Assembly (NCBI RefSeq): GCF_900090325.1
Contig: NZ_FMHW01000002.1
Location: 6,883,001-6,947,000 of the forward strand
Length of the DNA stretch: 64,000 bases
Reading direction: 5' to 3'
Source of the DNA: Micromonospora pallida
GTDB lineage: Bacteria; Actinomycetota; Actinomycetes; Mycobacteriales; Micromonosporaceae
Shown here: one piece after another, positions 20,128-29,184 of the stretch
Position numbering within the stretch: position 1 is the stretch's first letter
Layout: every line of letters starts with the position of its first letter
The notes under the pieces: generated by a model
Database searches by the model: none
What the model was told of the DNA's origin: nothing
Seen by the model: only the letters and a program-made list of their open reading frames with translations
Program-made: the position numbers and the translations under genes

Positions 20128-20248
20128 CGGGCCGGCGGGTGGGATGATCTCGGGCTCTGCCGGGCCGGCCGGGTGGGATGACCTCGGGCTCTGCCGGACC
20201 GGCCGGGTGGGATCGCGTCCGGCTCTGCCGGGCCGGCCGGGGTGGGAA
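20128..20248. repeat. Tandem array of 33-34-bp GC-rich repeats
   Basis: Three near-identical units (20128-20160, 20161-20194, 20195-20228) and a partial fourth (20229 to about 20248) lie head to tail between the lipoprotein gene and ung. The units share CGGGCTCTGC ends with a few substitutions. There are no spacers, so this is not CRISPR. Confidence 0.9.
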
Positions 20249-20320
20249 CTGTCGGTGCGGACTGGTAGAAGTAGCGATCTGGTCGGTGTTCAGAGCCGAC
20301 CGCTCGACGAAAGGTGGCCC

Positions 20321-21022
20321 ATGCCCGCGGACGTGCCGACCCTCGCCCTGCTCGACCTGCTGCCGGAGGCGTGGCGTGGCGTGCTCACCCCGCACCTCGA
20401 CCCGGCCCGTACGGCCGCGCTCGGCGAGTTCGTCGCCGGCGAGTACGCCACCCAGACGGTCTTCCCGCCGGTCGAGGACCTCTTCTCGGCGTACCGGCAC
20501 TGCGCTCCGCAGGACTGCCGGGTGCTGATCCTCGGGCAGGACCCGTACCACAAGGCCGGGCAGGCGCACGGGCTCAGCTTCAGCGTCCGGGACGGCGTGA
20601 GTGTGCCGCCGTCGCTGCGCAACGTCTTCAAGGAGATGAGCGAGGACCTCGGCGTGGCGAAGCCGCGCAGCGGCAACCTCGACGGCTGGGCGGCCCAGGG
20701 CGTGCTGCTGCTCAACGCGGTGCTGACCGTCCGGCAGGCGACGCCGGGCTCGCACGGCAACAAGGGGTGGGAGGAGTTCACCGACGCCACCATCCGGGCC
20801 CTCGACGCGCTGGACCACCGGGTGGTCTTCATGCTCTGGGGCGGGTACGCCCGCAAGAAGGCGGCGCTGGTCACCAACCCGCAGCACGTGGTGCTGGAGG
20901 CCGGCCACCCCAGCCCGATGAACCCGCGCGGCTTCCTGGGCAGTCGTCCGTTCAGCGCGGCGAACAAGGCCCTCGCCGACGCCGGCCTGCCCACCGTCGA
21001 CTGGGAGCGGTCCGCCGGCTGA
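20321..21022 (+). CDS. ung: Uracil-DNA glycosylase, family 1
   Basis: This 233-residue enzyme removes uracil from DNA in base-excision repair. The catalytic motif is GQDPYH (72-77, with D74 activating water), LLLNAVLTV is the family core, and GHPSP (about 195-199) is the leucine-loop region. ATG 20321 is preceded by AAAGGTGG; the longer upstream frame would run through the tandem repeats and is rejected. It lies between tsaE and tsaB. Confidence 0.96.
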   Translation: MPADVPTLALLDLLPEAWRGVLTPHLDPARTAALGEFVAGEYATQTVFPPVEDLFSAYRHCAPQDCRVLILGQDPYHKAGQAHGLSFSVRDGVSVPPSLRNVFKEMSEDLGVAKPRSGNLDGWAAQGVLLLNAVLTVRQATPGSHGNKGWEEFTDATIRALDALDHRVVFMLWGGYARKKAALVTNPQHVVLEAGHPSPMNPRGFLGSRPFSAANKALADAGLPTVDWERSAG

Positions 21023-21054
21023 CGAGTCGGCGTGGGGGCGGCGGCGGGCCCGAC

Positions 21055-21060
21055 TAGGGT
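21055..21060 (+). promoter_or_regulatory. Candidate -10 box for a leaderless tsaB mRNA
   Basis: TAGGGT ends 6 nt before the GTG at 21067. No Shine-Dalgarno is visible. Confidence 0.45.
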
Positions 21061-21066
21061 GGGCAC

Positions 21067-21756
21067 GTGCTCGTACTGGTGGTGGACTCCTCGACTCCGG
21101 CGGTGACCGCCGCGCTGGCGGAGATCACGGCGGACGGCGTCAGGCTCCGGGTGGAGCGCTGCACCGTCGACGCCCGGGCCCATGGCGAACTGCTCGCGCC
21201 GCAGGTCGCGGCGGCCCTCGCCGAGGTGGGCGCCCGCACCACCGACCTGGCGGCGATCGTCGCCGGGCTCGGGCCGGGGCCGTTCACCGGGCTGCGGGTC
21301 GGGCTGATCACCGCCGCCACCATGGGCCAGGCGCTCGGCATTCCCACGTACGGGGTCTGCTCGCTGGACGCCATCGGCCACCCGGCGGCCGCCGGTGAAC
21401 CGGTGCTGGCTGCCAGCGACGCGCGCCGCCGGGAGGTCTACTGGGCGGTGTACGACGGGGCGGGCGAGCGGATCGCCGGACCGAACGTCGACGTCCCGGC
21501 GGTCGCCGCCGAGCGGGCCCGTGACCTCGGGGTCACCGCCATGGTCGGCGACGGCGCGCACCGCTACGCCGACGTGCTCGGCCTGCCGCTGCGCTCCGAG
21601 CCACGTTACCCGTCGGCCGCCGGGCTGGCCGGGCTGGCTGCCGAGCGGGTCCGGGCCGGTGCCCCCAGCGAGCGGCTCACCCCGCTCTACCTGCGCCGAC
21701 CGGACGCGGTGGCGGCGACTGCCCGCAAGCCGGTGCTGCCGGGACCACAGGCGTGA
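21067..21756 (+). CDS. tsaB: tRNA t6A biosynthesis protein TsaB
   Basis: This 229-residue ASKHA-fold protein dimerises with TsaD in t6A synthesis. It begins LVLVVDSSTPAVTAAL and has GLGPGPFTGLRVGL at about 71-84, the usual TsaB signature. The GTG start sits just downstream of a TAGGGT box. It overlaps rimI by GTGA and forms the operon tsaB-rimI-tsaD. Confidence 0.95.
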   Translation: MLVLVVDSSTPAVTAALAEITADGVRLRVERCTVDARAHGELLAPQVAAALAEVGARTTDLAAIVAGLGPGPFTGLRVGLITAATMGQALGIPTYGVCSLDAIGHPAAAGEPVLAASDARRREVYWAVYDGAGERIAGPNVDVPAVAAERARDLGVTAMVGDGAHRYADVLGLPLRSEPRYPSAAGLAGLAAERVRAGAPSERLTPLYLRRPDAVAATARKPVLPGPQA

Positions 21757-22346
21757 CGGCGGGCGGGGAGGCGGGGCCCATCCGCATCGGCCGGTTCCGC
21801 TGGTGGCACATCGACGCGGTGCTGCCGATCGAGGCCGACCTCTTCGGCGCCGAGCAGTGGTCGGCGGCGATGTTCTGGAACGAGCTGGCCAACCGGCACC
21901 ACTACCTGGTCGCCGTCGACCCCGCCACCGCCACGGGCGCTGGCCCCGCCACCGGCTCGGCCACCGCCACCGGCGTCGACACCGCCACAGGCGTCGACTC
22001 CGCCGACACTGGCTCCGCCATCGCTGACGCCACCGCCCCGGGCCCCGGAGCCGACGTGCTCGGCTATGCCGGGCTCGCCGTGGCGGGGCCGGACGAGGCG
22101 TGGGTGCAGAACATCGCGGTCCGGCGGGACGCCCAGCGGCGCGGGGTCGGCCGGGCCCTGCTGGAGGCGTTGCTCACCGAGGCCGACGCGCGGGGCGTCC
22201 GGGACGTGCTGCTGGAGGTCGCGGTGGACAACGGTCCGGCCCAGAAGCTCTACGCCGGGTACGACTTCGAGCCGATCGGCGTCCGGCGCGGCTACTACCA
22301 ACCGTCCAACACCGACGCGCTGGTCATGCGGCGCACCAGCGAATGA
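21753..22346 (+). CDS. rimI: Ribosomal-protein-alanine N-acetyltransferase-like GNAT
   Basis: This 197-residue GNAT acetyltransferase has the acetyl-CoA loop RRDAQRRGVGRALL and the late LYAGYDFEPIGVRRGYY, as in RimI. Residues about 57-100 form a low-complexity Ala/Thr/Gly/Asp insertion (repeats such as PATATGAGPATG) between strands, encoded by repetitive DNA at about 21920-22045. Typical RimI is about 150 residues, so this insertion explains the extra length. It is translationally coupled to tsaB. Confidence 0.9.
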   Translation: MTAGGEAGPIRIGRFRWWHIDAVLPIEADLFGAEQWSAAMFWNELANRHHYLVAVDPATATGAGPATGSATATGVDTATGVDSADTGSAIADATAPGPGADVLGYAGLAVAGPDEAWVQNIAVRRDAQRRGVGRALLEALLTEADARGVRDVLLEVAVDNGPAQKLYAGYDFEPIGVRRGYYQPSNTDALVMRRTSE

Positions 22347-22372
22347 CGAACAGCAGGGACTGACGACACGCG

Positions 22373-23419
22373 ATGGCTGACGAACCGCTGATCCTCGGCA
22401 TCGAGACCTCCTGCGACGAGACCGGCGTGGGCATCGTCCGGGGCCACACCCTGCTGGCCGACGCGCTCGCCTCCAGCGTGGAGCAGCACGCCCGGTTCGG
22501 TGGCGTGGTGCCCGAGGTGGCCAGCCGCGCCCACCTGGAGGCGATCGTCCCCACCATGGAACGGGCGCTCACCGAGGCCGGGGTGACCCTCGCCGACATC
22601 GACGCGATCGCGGTCACCTCCGGTCCCGGCCTGGCCGGCGCGCTGCTGGTCGGCGTGGCCGCCGCCAAGGGCTACGCGCTGGCCGCCGAGAAGCCGGTGT
22701 ACGGGGTGAACCACCTCGCCGCGCACGTCGCGGTGGACACCCTGGAGCACGGTCCGCTGCCCGAGCCGGCGGTCGCCCTGCTGGTCTCCGGCGGGCACTC
22801 CTCCCTGTTGCTCGTCGACGACCTGGCCCGGGGGGTGACGCCGCTCGGCGCGACCATCGACGACGCGGCCGGTGAGGCGTTCGACAAGGTGGCCCGCCTG
22901 CTCGGCCTGCCCTTCCCCGGTGGCCCGTACGTCGACCGGGAGGCCCGGGCCGGCGACCCGGCGTCGATCGCCTTCCCGCGTGGGCTCACCGCCGCCAAGG
23001 ATCTCGCCGCACACCGGTACGACTTCTCCTTCTCCGGGCTGAAGACGGCGGTGGCCCGCTGGGTGGAGGCCCGGCAGCGGGCCGGCGAGCCGGTGCCGGT
23101 CGCCGACGTGGCGGCGTCGTTCCAGGAGGCGGTCTGCGACGTGCTGGTGACCAAGGCGCTGGACGCCTGCCGGTCGCACGGGGTGGACACGCTGGTCATC
23201 GGCGGGGGAGTGGCCGCCAACTCGCGGCTGCGGGCGATGGCCGAGCACCGGGCCGCGAAGCACGGGATCCGGGTCCGGGTGCCCCGGCCGAAGCTGTGCA
23301 CGGACAACGGTGCGATGGTCGCCGCGCTGGGCTCGCACCTGGTCGCCGCCGGGGTCGCGCCGAGCCGGCTCGACCTGCCCGCCGATTCGGCCATGCCGCT
23401 GACCAGGGTCAGCGAGTGA
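22373..23419 (+). CDS. tsaD: tRNA N6-adenosine threonylcarbamoyltransferase
   Basis: This 348-residue catalytic subunit of t6A synthesis has the metal-binding histidines H114 and H118 in VNHLAAHV, an N-terminal [10 protein letters not shown] (9-18), [10 protein letters not shown], and a C-terminal CTDNGAMVA. Length and motifs match the family. It is third in the tsaB-rimI-tsaD operon, 26 nt after rimI. Confidence 0.97.
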   Translation: MADEPLILGIETSCDETGVGIVRGHTLLADALASSVEQHARFGGVVPEVASRAHLEAIVPTMERALTEAGVTLADIDAIAVTSGPGLAGALLVGVAAAKGYALAAEKPVYGVNHLAAHVAVDTLEHGPLPEPAVALLVSGGHSSLLLVDDLARGVTPLGATIDDAAGEAFDKVARLLGLPFPGGPYVDREARAGDPASIAFPRGLTAAKDLAAHRYDFSFSGLKTAVARWVEARQRAGEPVPVADVAASFQEAVCDVLVTKALDACRSHGVDTLVIGGGVAANSRLRAMAEHRAAKHGIRVRVPRPKLCTDNGAMVAALGSHLVAAGVAPSRLDLPADSAMPLTRVSE

Positions 23420-23450
23420 CCTTCCACCGGAGGCAGAGGGGACGGGCGAC

Positions 23451-23705
23451 GTGATCGTACGGATGTGGGAGGCCCGCGCCGAGCCGTACGGCTTCGCCGA
23501 CCTGCTGGCCTGGGTCTGCGACATCGTGCTGCCGGAGTTCGAGCACGACCCGCTGCACCTGTCCAGCGAGGTCTTCACCTCCACCGACCACCGGGTGGTG
23601 GTCATCTCGAAGTGGCGCAACTCGCCCCACTCGCTGCCCGAGCCGCCGCCGACGTTGGTCGCCCGGCCCGCCCACTCCTGGGACTTCACGCAGGTAGACC
23701 GCTGA
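23451..23705 (+). CDS. Small conserved protein, possible antibiotic-biosynthesis-monooxygenase fold
   Basis: This 84-residue hypothetical protein has a GTG start after a purine-rich stretch. The alternating hydrophobic pattern and the end SWDFTQVDR suggest a small ferredoxin-like (ABM-type) fold, but I see no catalytic motif. It lies 31 nt after tsaD and may be the last gene of that operon. Confidence 0.6.
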   Translation: MIVRMWEARAEPYGFADLLAWVCDIVLPEFEHDPLHLSSEVFTSTDHRVVVISKWRNSPHSLPEPPPTLVARPAHSWDFTQVDR

Positions 23706-23772
23706 CACGCCGGGTGTTCGCTGGGTAACGTGACGGGCGCGTTCCGTGTTTGTCGCCTAGGTTCGTCCTGTT

Positions 23773-25476
23773 ATGCGTTCCCTGCCCGCCGGCGATCCCG
23801 GCATCCCCGACTCCCGGTCGGCCGTCCGTTTCCTGGTCTGGCTGGCCAACCGCAGCCGCCCGACCCTGGTCACCGGCGTCCTGCTCGGCGTCGTCTGGAT
23901 GGTGGCCCAGGCCCTCGCCCCGGCGGCCATCGGCAAGGCCATCGACACCGGCCTCACCGCCCGTGACCCACGGGCCCTGGTCACCTGGGGGTCGGTGCTG
24001 CTCGGGCTGGGGGTGGTCCAGGCGGTCGCCGGCGTTTTGCGGCACCGCTGCGCGGTGTACAACTGGCTCGCCGCCGCGTACCGCACCGTGCAGCTCACCG
24101 TCGGGGCGGCGAACCGGCTCGGCGCCACCCTGCCCCGACGGGTCGCGGCCGGTGAGGTGGTCAGCATCGGCACGTCGGACATCGGGCAGATCGGCTCGGC
24201 GATGGAGATCCTGGCCCGGGGCAGCGGCGCGGTGGTCGCCCTGGTCACCATCACGGTGATCCTGCTGACCGCCTCCCTGCCGCTCGGCCTGGTGGTGGTG
24301 CTCGGCGTGCCGGTGCTGATGGCGACGGTCGGGCTGCTCATCCGGCCGTTGCACCGGCGCCAGCGCGCCTACCGCGACCAGGAGTCCAGGCTGACCACCC
24401 GGGTCGGGGACATCGTGCGCGGCCTGCGGGTGCTGCGCGGCGTGGGCGGCGAGCAGATGCTCGCGGCGGGCTACCGGACCGAGTCCCAGGCGCTGCGCGC
24501 CGAGGGGGTACGGGTGGCCCGGGTCGACTCGCTGCTGGCGGCGGTGCAGATCCTGCTGCCCGGTCTCTTCCTCGCCCTGGTCACCTGGCTCGGCGCCCGG
24601 TTCGCGTTGCGCGGCGAGATCAGCGCCGGCCAGCTCGTCGCCTTCTACGGCTACACCGCGTTCCTGGTCACCCCGCTGCGCACCATCACCGAGACGATCG
24701 ACCAGCTCACCCGGGGGCACGTGGCGGCCCGCCGGGTGGTCGACCTGCTCCGGCAGGCTCCGGAGCTGACCGACCCGGCCCACCCCGTTCCGCTGCCGGC
24801 CGGGCCGGGGGAACTGGTCGACCCCGCCTCCGGGCTGGTGGTCCGGCCCGGCCGGGTCACCGCGCTGGTCGCCGCCGAGCCCGCCGACGCCGTCGCGATC
24901 ACCGACCGGCTCGGCCGGTACGTGGACTCGGACGTGACGCTGCACGGCGTACCGCTGCGGGACCTGGCGCTGGCGACGGTGCGGGAGCGGATCCTGGTGG
25001 CCGACAACGACGCGCACCTCTTCACCGGCGTGCTCCGGGCGGAGCTGGACCCGCACGACGCCGCCGACGACGCCGCGATCACGGCGGCGCTGACGGCGGC
25101 GAGCGCGACCGACATCGTGGCGGCGCTGCCGGACGGCCTGGACAGCCTGGTGGCCGAGCGGGGCCGGGAGTTCTCCGGCGGTCAGCAGCAGCGCCTGCGG
25201 CTGGCCCGGGCCCTGGTCGCCGACCCGGAGATCCTGCTGCTGGTGGAGCCGACCAGCGCGGTGGACGCGCACACCGAGGCGCGGATCGCGGCCCGGCTCG
25301 GTGCGGCCCGGTCCGGCCGGACCACGCTGGTCTGCACCAGCAGTCCACTGGTGCTCGGCCGGGCCGATCACGTGGTCTTCGTGGAGGACGGCAAGGTGGT
25401 CGCCGAGGGCCGGCACGAGGAACTGTCGTCCACCGAACCGAGGTACGCGGCGACGGTCAGCCGGGGGGAGAGCTGA
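23773..25476 (+). CDS. ABC exporter half-transporter with degenerate ATPase site
   Basis: This 567-residue membrane-NBD fusion has six predicted helices (about 1-320) and an NBD from about 345. The NBD is unusual: the P-loop position reads ALVAAEPADAVA (no GxxGxGKS/T, about 364-375), the Walker B aspartate is Val (LLLVEPTS, about 488-495), and the H-loop His is absent (CTSSP). It keeps a canonical signature, FSGGQQQRL (467-475), and a D-loop, SAVD. It overlaps the next gene (TGATG) and must pair with that protein. The substrate is unknown. A TAGGTT box lies 9 nt before the ATG. Confidence 0.92.
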   Translation: MRSLPAGDPGIPDSRSAVRFLVWLANRSRPTLVTGVLLGVVWMVAQALAPAAIGKAIDTGLTARDPRALVTWGSVLLGLGVVQAVAGVLRHRCAVYNWLAAAYRTVQLTVGAANRLGATLPRRVAAGEVVSIGTSDIGQIGSAMEILARGSGAVVALVTITVILLTASLPLGLVVVLGVPVLMATVGLLIRPLHRRQRAYRDQESRLTTRVGDIVRGLRVLRGVGGEQMLAAGYRTESQALRAEGVRVARVDSLLAAVQILLPGLFLALVTWLGARFALRGEISAGQLVAFYGYTAFLVTPLRTITETIDQLTRGHVAARRVVDLLRQAPELTDPAHPVPLPAGPGELVDPASGLVVRPGRVTALVAAEPADAVAITDRLGRYVDSDVTLHGVPLRDLALATVRERILVADNDAHLFTGVLRAELDPHDAADDAAITAALTAASATDIVAALPDGLDSLVAERGREFSGGQQQRLRLARALVADPEILLLVEPTSAVDAHTEARIAARLGAARSGRTTLVCTSSPLVLGRADHVVFVEDGKVVAEGRHEELSSTEPRYAATVSRGES

Positions 25477-27284
25477 TGGCCACCGCCCTGCCGGTCGCGA
25501 ACGCGGCGCAGGTCCGCCGGTACGCCCGTACGCTGGCCCGCCGACACCCCGGCGCGCTGACCACCGCCCTCGCCCTGCACGGGTTGGCCGCGGCGGCCGG
25601 GCTGGCCGGGCCACGGCTGCTCGGCGCGCTGGTCGAGGGGGTCTCCCAGGGCGACCGGAGCACGCCGGTGGACCAGATCGTGCTGGCCATCGTCGGGTTC
25701 GTGGTGGCCCAGTCGGTGCTGCTGCGCCTCGCGCACATCGCCTCGGCGCGGCTCGGGGAGCGGGTGCTCGCCGCGCTGCGGGAGGAGTTCGTCGACCGGA
25801 TCCTGGCCCTGCCGCTGGCCACGGTGGAACGGGCCGGCACCGGCGACCTGCTCACCCGGACCTCCCGGGACGTCTCCGCGCTGTCCCGGACGGTGCGACT
25901 CGCGGTGCCCGAAACGCTGATCGCGGTGGTCACCGCCGGGTTCGTCCTCGGGGCGCTGCTGCTGGTCGGCCCGCTGCTGGTGCTGCCCTGCCTGGTCGCC
26001 GTGCCGGTGCTGGTCGCCGGCACCCGCTGGTACCTGCGCCGGGCCACCGCCGGCTACCTGCGGGAGAACGCCGCCTACTCGGACATCACCGACGGGATCA
26101 GCGAGACCGTCGAGGGTTCGCGGACCACCGAGGCGCTGCGGCAGGAGGCGCGGCGGCGGGCCCGCACCGACGCCGACATCCGCCGGTCGTACGCGGCCGA
26201 GCGGTACACGCTCTGGCTGCGGACGATCTTCTTCCCGGTCACCGAGATCGGGTACCTGGTGCCGGTGGTGACGACCCTGGTCGTCGGCGGCTGGTTCTAC
26301 CTGGAGGGCTGGGTCAGCCTCGGACAGGTCACCGCGGCCACCCTCTACGCGCAGCAGCTCATCGAGCCGGTCGACCGGCTGCTCGCCTGGCTGGACGAAC
26401 TCCAGATCGGCGGGGCGTCACTGGCCCGACTGCTCGGCGTGGCCGCGCCGGCCGACCCCGCGCCGGCCGACTTCGCCCTGGCCAACCCCGCGCCTACTGG
26501 AGCTGCGCCGGCCGGACCCGCCCGCGACGGGACGGGTTATCCGCTCGGCACCGGGCGGCTCGCCGCCCGGGACGTCACGTTCGCCTACCGTGAGGGGCGG
26601 GACGTGCTGCACGGCGTGACCCTGGTGCCGGAGCCGGGCGAGCGGCTGGCCATGGTCGGCCCGTCCGGGGCCGGCAAGTCCACGCTGGGCCGGCTGCTCG
26701 CCGGGGTGCACACCGCCCGCCTCGGCGCGGTCACCGTCGACGGCCGGCCGCTGACCGGACTGCCCCTGACCGAGCTGCGCCGGCACGTCGCCCTGGTCAC
26801 CCAGGAGCACCACGTCTTCATCGGCACGCTGCGGGAGAACGTGGCGATGGTCCGGCCGTCCGCCACCGACGCGGACGTCCGGGCGGCGCTGGCCGCGGTC
26901 GACGCGCTGGACTGGACCGACGCCCTGCCGGACGGGCTGGCCACCGTGGTCGGCGCGGGTGGGCACCCGCTCACCGCCGCGCAGGCGCAGCAGCTCGCGC
27001 TGGCCCGGCTGGTGCTGGCCGATCCACACACCCTGGTGCTGGACGAGGCGACCTCGCTGATCGACCCGCGTGCCGCGCGGCGCCTGGAACGCTCGCTCGC
27101 CGCAGTACTCGAGGGCCGTACGGTGATCGCGATCGCGCACCGGCTCTTCTCCGCGCACGACGCCGACCGGGTGGCGGTGGTGGAGGACGGGCGGATCACC
27201 GAACTCGGCCCGCACGCCGAACTGCTCGCCAGGGGCGGCTCGTACGCGGACCTCTGGCGCTCCTGGCACGGACCGCGCTCCTGA
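25476..27284 (+). CDS. ABC exporter half-transporter with catalytic ATPase site but no signature motif
   Basis: This 602-residue exporter subunit has a membrane domain at about 1-320 and, before the NBD, an Ala/Pro-rich linker (PADPAPADFALANPAP) that is longer than usual. The NBD has intact Walker A GPSGAGKST (395-403), Q-loop VTQEHH, Walker B LVLDEATS (D523, E524) and H-loop AHRL (H555). The signature LSGGQ is replaced by LTAAQ (499-503). Paired with the preceding subunit, only one composite ATP site is complete. The start overlaps the upstream stop by one base. Confidence 0.93.
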   Translation: MATALPVANAAQVRRYARTLARRHPGALTTALALHGLAAAAGLAGPRLLGALVEGVSQGDRSTPVDQIVLAIVGFVVAQSVLLRLAHIASARLGERVLAALREEFVDRILALPLATVERAGTGDLLTRTSRDVSALSRTVRLAVPETLIAVVTAGFVLGALLLVGPLLVLPCLVAVPVLVAGTRWYLRRATAGYLRENAAYSDITDGISETVEGSRTTEALRQEARRRARTDADIRRSYAAERYTLWLRTIFFPVTEIGYLVPVVTTLVVGGWFYLEGWVSLGQVTAATLYAQQLIEPVDRLLAWLDELQIGGASLARLLGVAAPADPAPADFALANPAPTGAAPAGPARDGTGYPLGTGRLAARDVTFAYREGRDVLHGVTLVPEPGERLAMVGPSGAGKSTLGRLLAGVHTARLGAVTVDGRPLTGLPLTELRRHVALVTQEHHVFIGTLRENVAMVRPSATDADVRAALAAVDALDWTDALPDGLATVVGAGGHPLTAAQAQQLALARLVLADPHTLVLDEATSLIDPRAARRLERSLAAVLEGRTVIAIAHRLFSAHDADRVAVVEDGRITELGPHAELLARGGSYADLWRSWHGPRS

Positions 27285-27383
27285 CCCGCCCGTGCGGGAA
27301 CCGGTCAGAAGTACGACGCCGACCGTGCGGAACCGTACCGGTGACCGAGGGCGTTCGGCCTCGCCTGGCCCAGTCTGGTCACC

Positions 27384-28499
27384 ATGCCATCGAACGACCC
27401 GAACCCCGTCGGCGTGGTCGACACCAGCCCAGGTACGCCGCCGTCCCCCGTTCGTCCCCAACCTCCGAGCAGACGTCAGCAGACAACCGGCGACGCGTCG
27501 GGGCCGCGAGCGGCGGGGGAGCGGATCGTCGCCCTCGACGTGCTCCGTGGCTTCGCGCTGTGCGGCATCCTCCTGGCGAACGTGAAGCCGATCGCCCATC
27601 GGGACACGGAACTCGATTCCGGCCCCGGGGCGGAGCAGTCAGTCCTGGCGGACATCCTGCACGTGCTCGTCGACCAGCGGTTCTTCCCGATCTTCTCGCT
27701 GCTGTTCGGCATCGGCTTCTCGATGCTGCTGCGATCCGCCCGCGCGCGCACCGATCGTCCGAGGACGGTCCTGGCCCGCCGGCTGTCGGTGCTGCTCCTG
27801 ATCGGCCTCGTGCACCTGCTGGGGCTGTGGCGGGGCGACGTGCTCACCGCGTACGCGGCGGTCGGCCTGCTGGTGCTCCTGCCCTCCACGTGGCTGCCCC
27901 GGGCGGTGGTCGCCGCGCTGGGTGGCGTCCTGACCGTGCTCTCCCTGACCGTCCTCGGGGGCTGGTACTCGCTGATCCCCGGACTGTTCCTGCTGGGCTC
28001 GGCGCTCACCCGGTACGGCGTGATCGAGGCGGTCGACCGTGCGGTGCGGGGCCCAGTGCTGCTCGGACTGGCGTTCGCCCTGGGTGCGGTTCCCGCCGTC
28101 CTGGCGCAGCTGCACAGCGATTCGGACCCGGAGGGGAGCATCTTCCGGATCGCCTACCCGACGGCGGGACTGTTGCTCGCCGGGGTCTACGTGTGTGGAC
28201 TGTTGCTGCTGCTCAGGACCCCGCTGCGTGGCCTGCTGACCGGTGTCCTCGCGCCGCTGGGACGGATGGCACTGACGAACTACCTGTCCGCCACGGTCCT
28301 GGTCCTGGCCGTCGCCAGCCTCGTTCCCGGGTCGGACACCTGGTCGGCCGGGACGGTGGTCGTCGTCGCCGGAGCCATCCTCGCCCTCCAGTGGCTCTGG
28401 TCGGTGCTCTGGCTGCGGTGGTACCGCCAGGGTCCGGTGGAATGGCTCTGGCGGTGGGCGACGTGGTGGCAGCGGCCACCGCTGCGGCGGGCCCGGTGA
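27384..28499 (+). CDS. DUF418-type multispanning membrane protein
   Basis: This 371-residue protein has a Pro/Ser-rich N-terminus (1-45) and then many hydrophobic helices. It shows the family pattern RIVALDVLRGFALCGILLAN at about 47-66 and DQRFFPIFSLLFGIGF at 97-112, characteristic of the DUF418 group often labelled acyltransferase-like. Its function is unknown. It ends in a strong shared terminator. Confidence 0.85.
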   Translation: MPSNDPNPVGVVDTSPGTPPSPVRPQPPSRRQQTTGDASGPRAAGERIVALDVLRGFALCGILLANVKPIAHRDTELDSGPGAEQSVLADILHVLVDQRFFPIFSLLFGIGFSMLLRSARARTDRPRTVLARRLSVLLLIGLVHLLGLWRGDVLTAYAAVGLLVLLPSTWLPRAVVAALGGVLTVLSLTVLGGWYSLIPGLFLLGSALTRYGVIEAVDRAVRGPVLLGLAFALGAVPAVLAQLHSDSDPEGSIFRIAYPTAGLLLAGVYVCGLLLLLRTPLRGLLTGVLAPLGRMALTNYLSATVLVLAVASLVPGSDTWSAGTVVVVAGAILALQWLWSVLWLRWYRQGPVEWLWRWATWWQRPPLRRAR

Positions 28500-28544
28500 C
28501 ACTCCTGTTCAAAGCCTTACCGCCCGACTACGCGGTTCGCCCTG

Positions 28545-28575
28545 GCCCCGCGCGCGCCAGAGACGCGCGCGGGGC
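28545..28575. terminator. Bidirectional terminator between DUF418 and secreted-protein genes
   Basis: Perfect 12-bp GC arms (28545-28556, 28564-28575) with a 7-nt loop lie between convergent genes. Confidence 0.8.
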
Positions 28576-28586
28576 TTCCATAGCCG

Positions 28587-28967
28587 TCAGCTGTGCGAGA
28601 ACCACCACTGGGCCGACCAGACCGAGGTGCCCTTGGTCCGGAACACGTTGTGCTCGCCCGTCTTGATCGTCTTCGAGCCGAGGAAGACCTTCGCGCCGTT
28701 GCCGTGGGCGTACACGTAGACCGGCTCGGTGCTGCCGCCGGCGAGCGTGATGCTCCAGCACTTGCCCGGCTCCACCACATGGCTCGAGAACCCGCCCCGC
28801 GCGGGGAACTGCAGGGTCGCCGAGAAGCCGGTGCCCTTGTTGCAGAGCCCGGTGCGGTTGGTGGTCGCCGCCGCTGCCGGCGTCGCCGCGGTGGTCAACC
28901 CGGCCAGGACCAGAGCGCCGACCACGACCGGTCGCCACGTCTTGCGCATACGAGTCAAAGCTGCCAT
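28587..28967 (-). CDS. Small secreted protein
   Basis: This 126-residue protein has a signal peptide (about 1-33, ending ATPAAAA) and a mature part of about 90 residues with two cysteines (LCNKG and GKCWS) that could form a disulfide. A beta-rich extracellular domain is likely. AGGAG lies 6 nt upstream of ATG 28967, and a second Met seven codons in is possible. I do not recognise the function. Confidence 0.8.
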   Translation of the reverse strand: MAALTRMRKTWRPVVVGALVLAGLTTAATPAAAATTNRTGLCNKGTGFSATLQFPARGGFSSHVVEPGKCWSITLAGGSTEPVYVYAHGNGAKVFLGSKTIKTGEHNVFRTKGTSVWSAQWWFSHS

Positions 28968-29184
28968 TTCGGCTCCTAAGGGCCTAGTAGTGGGATGTTG
29001 CCGTGGACCAGTCCAGACACCGCATAACGCGTTCGTCTACCAGAGACACGGTTGCCTCGGGTGGGATGGTTCACGGAACTTCCGCACTCGGTCCCACGCC
29101 TGCGCGGCAACTCTGCTGGCCGGCACGACCTGCTCGGCAGCAGGGCGACCCGATTCGGTGGGACGGGGCGGGGCCGGTTCGGGG

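Noticed and set aside
20128..20248. CRISPR-like repeats
   Set aside because: Units abut directly with no spacers, and no cas genes are present.
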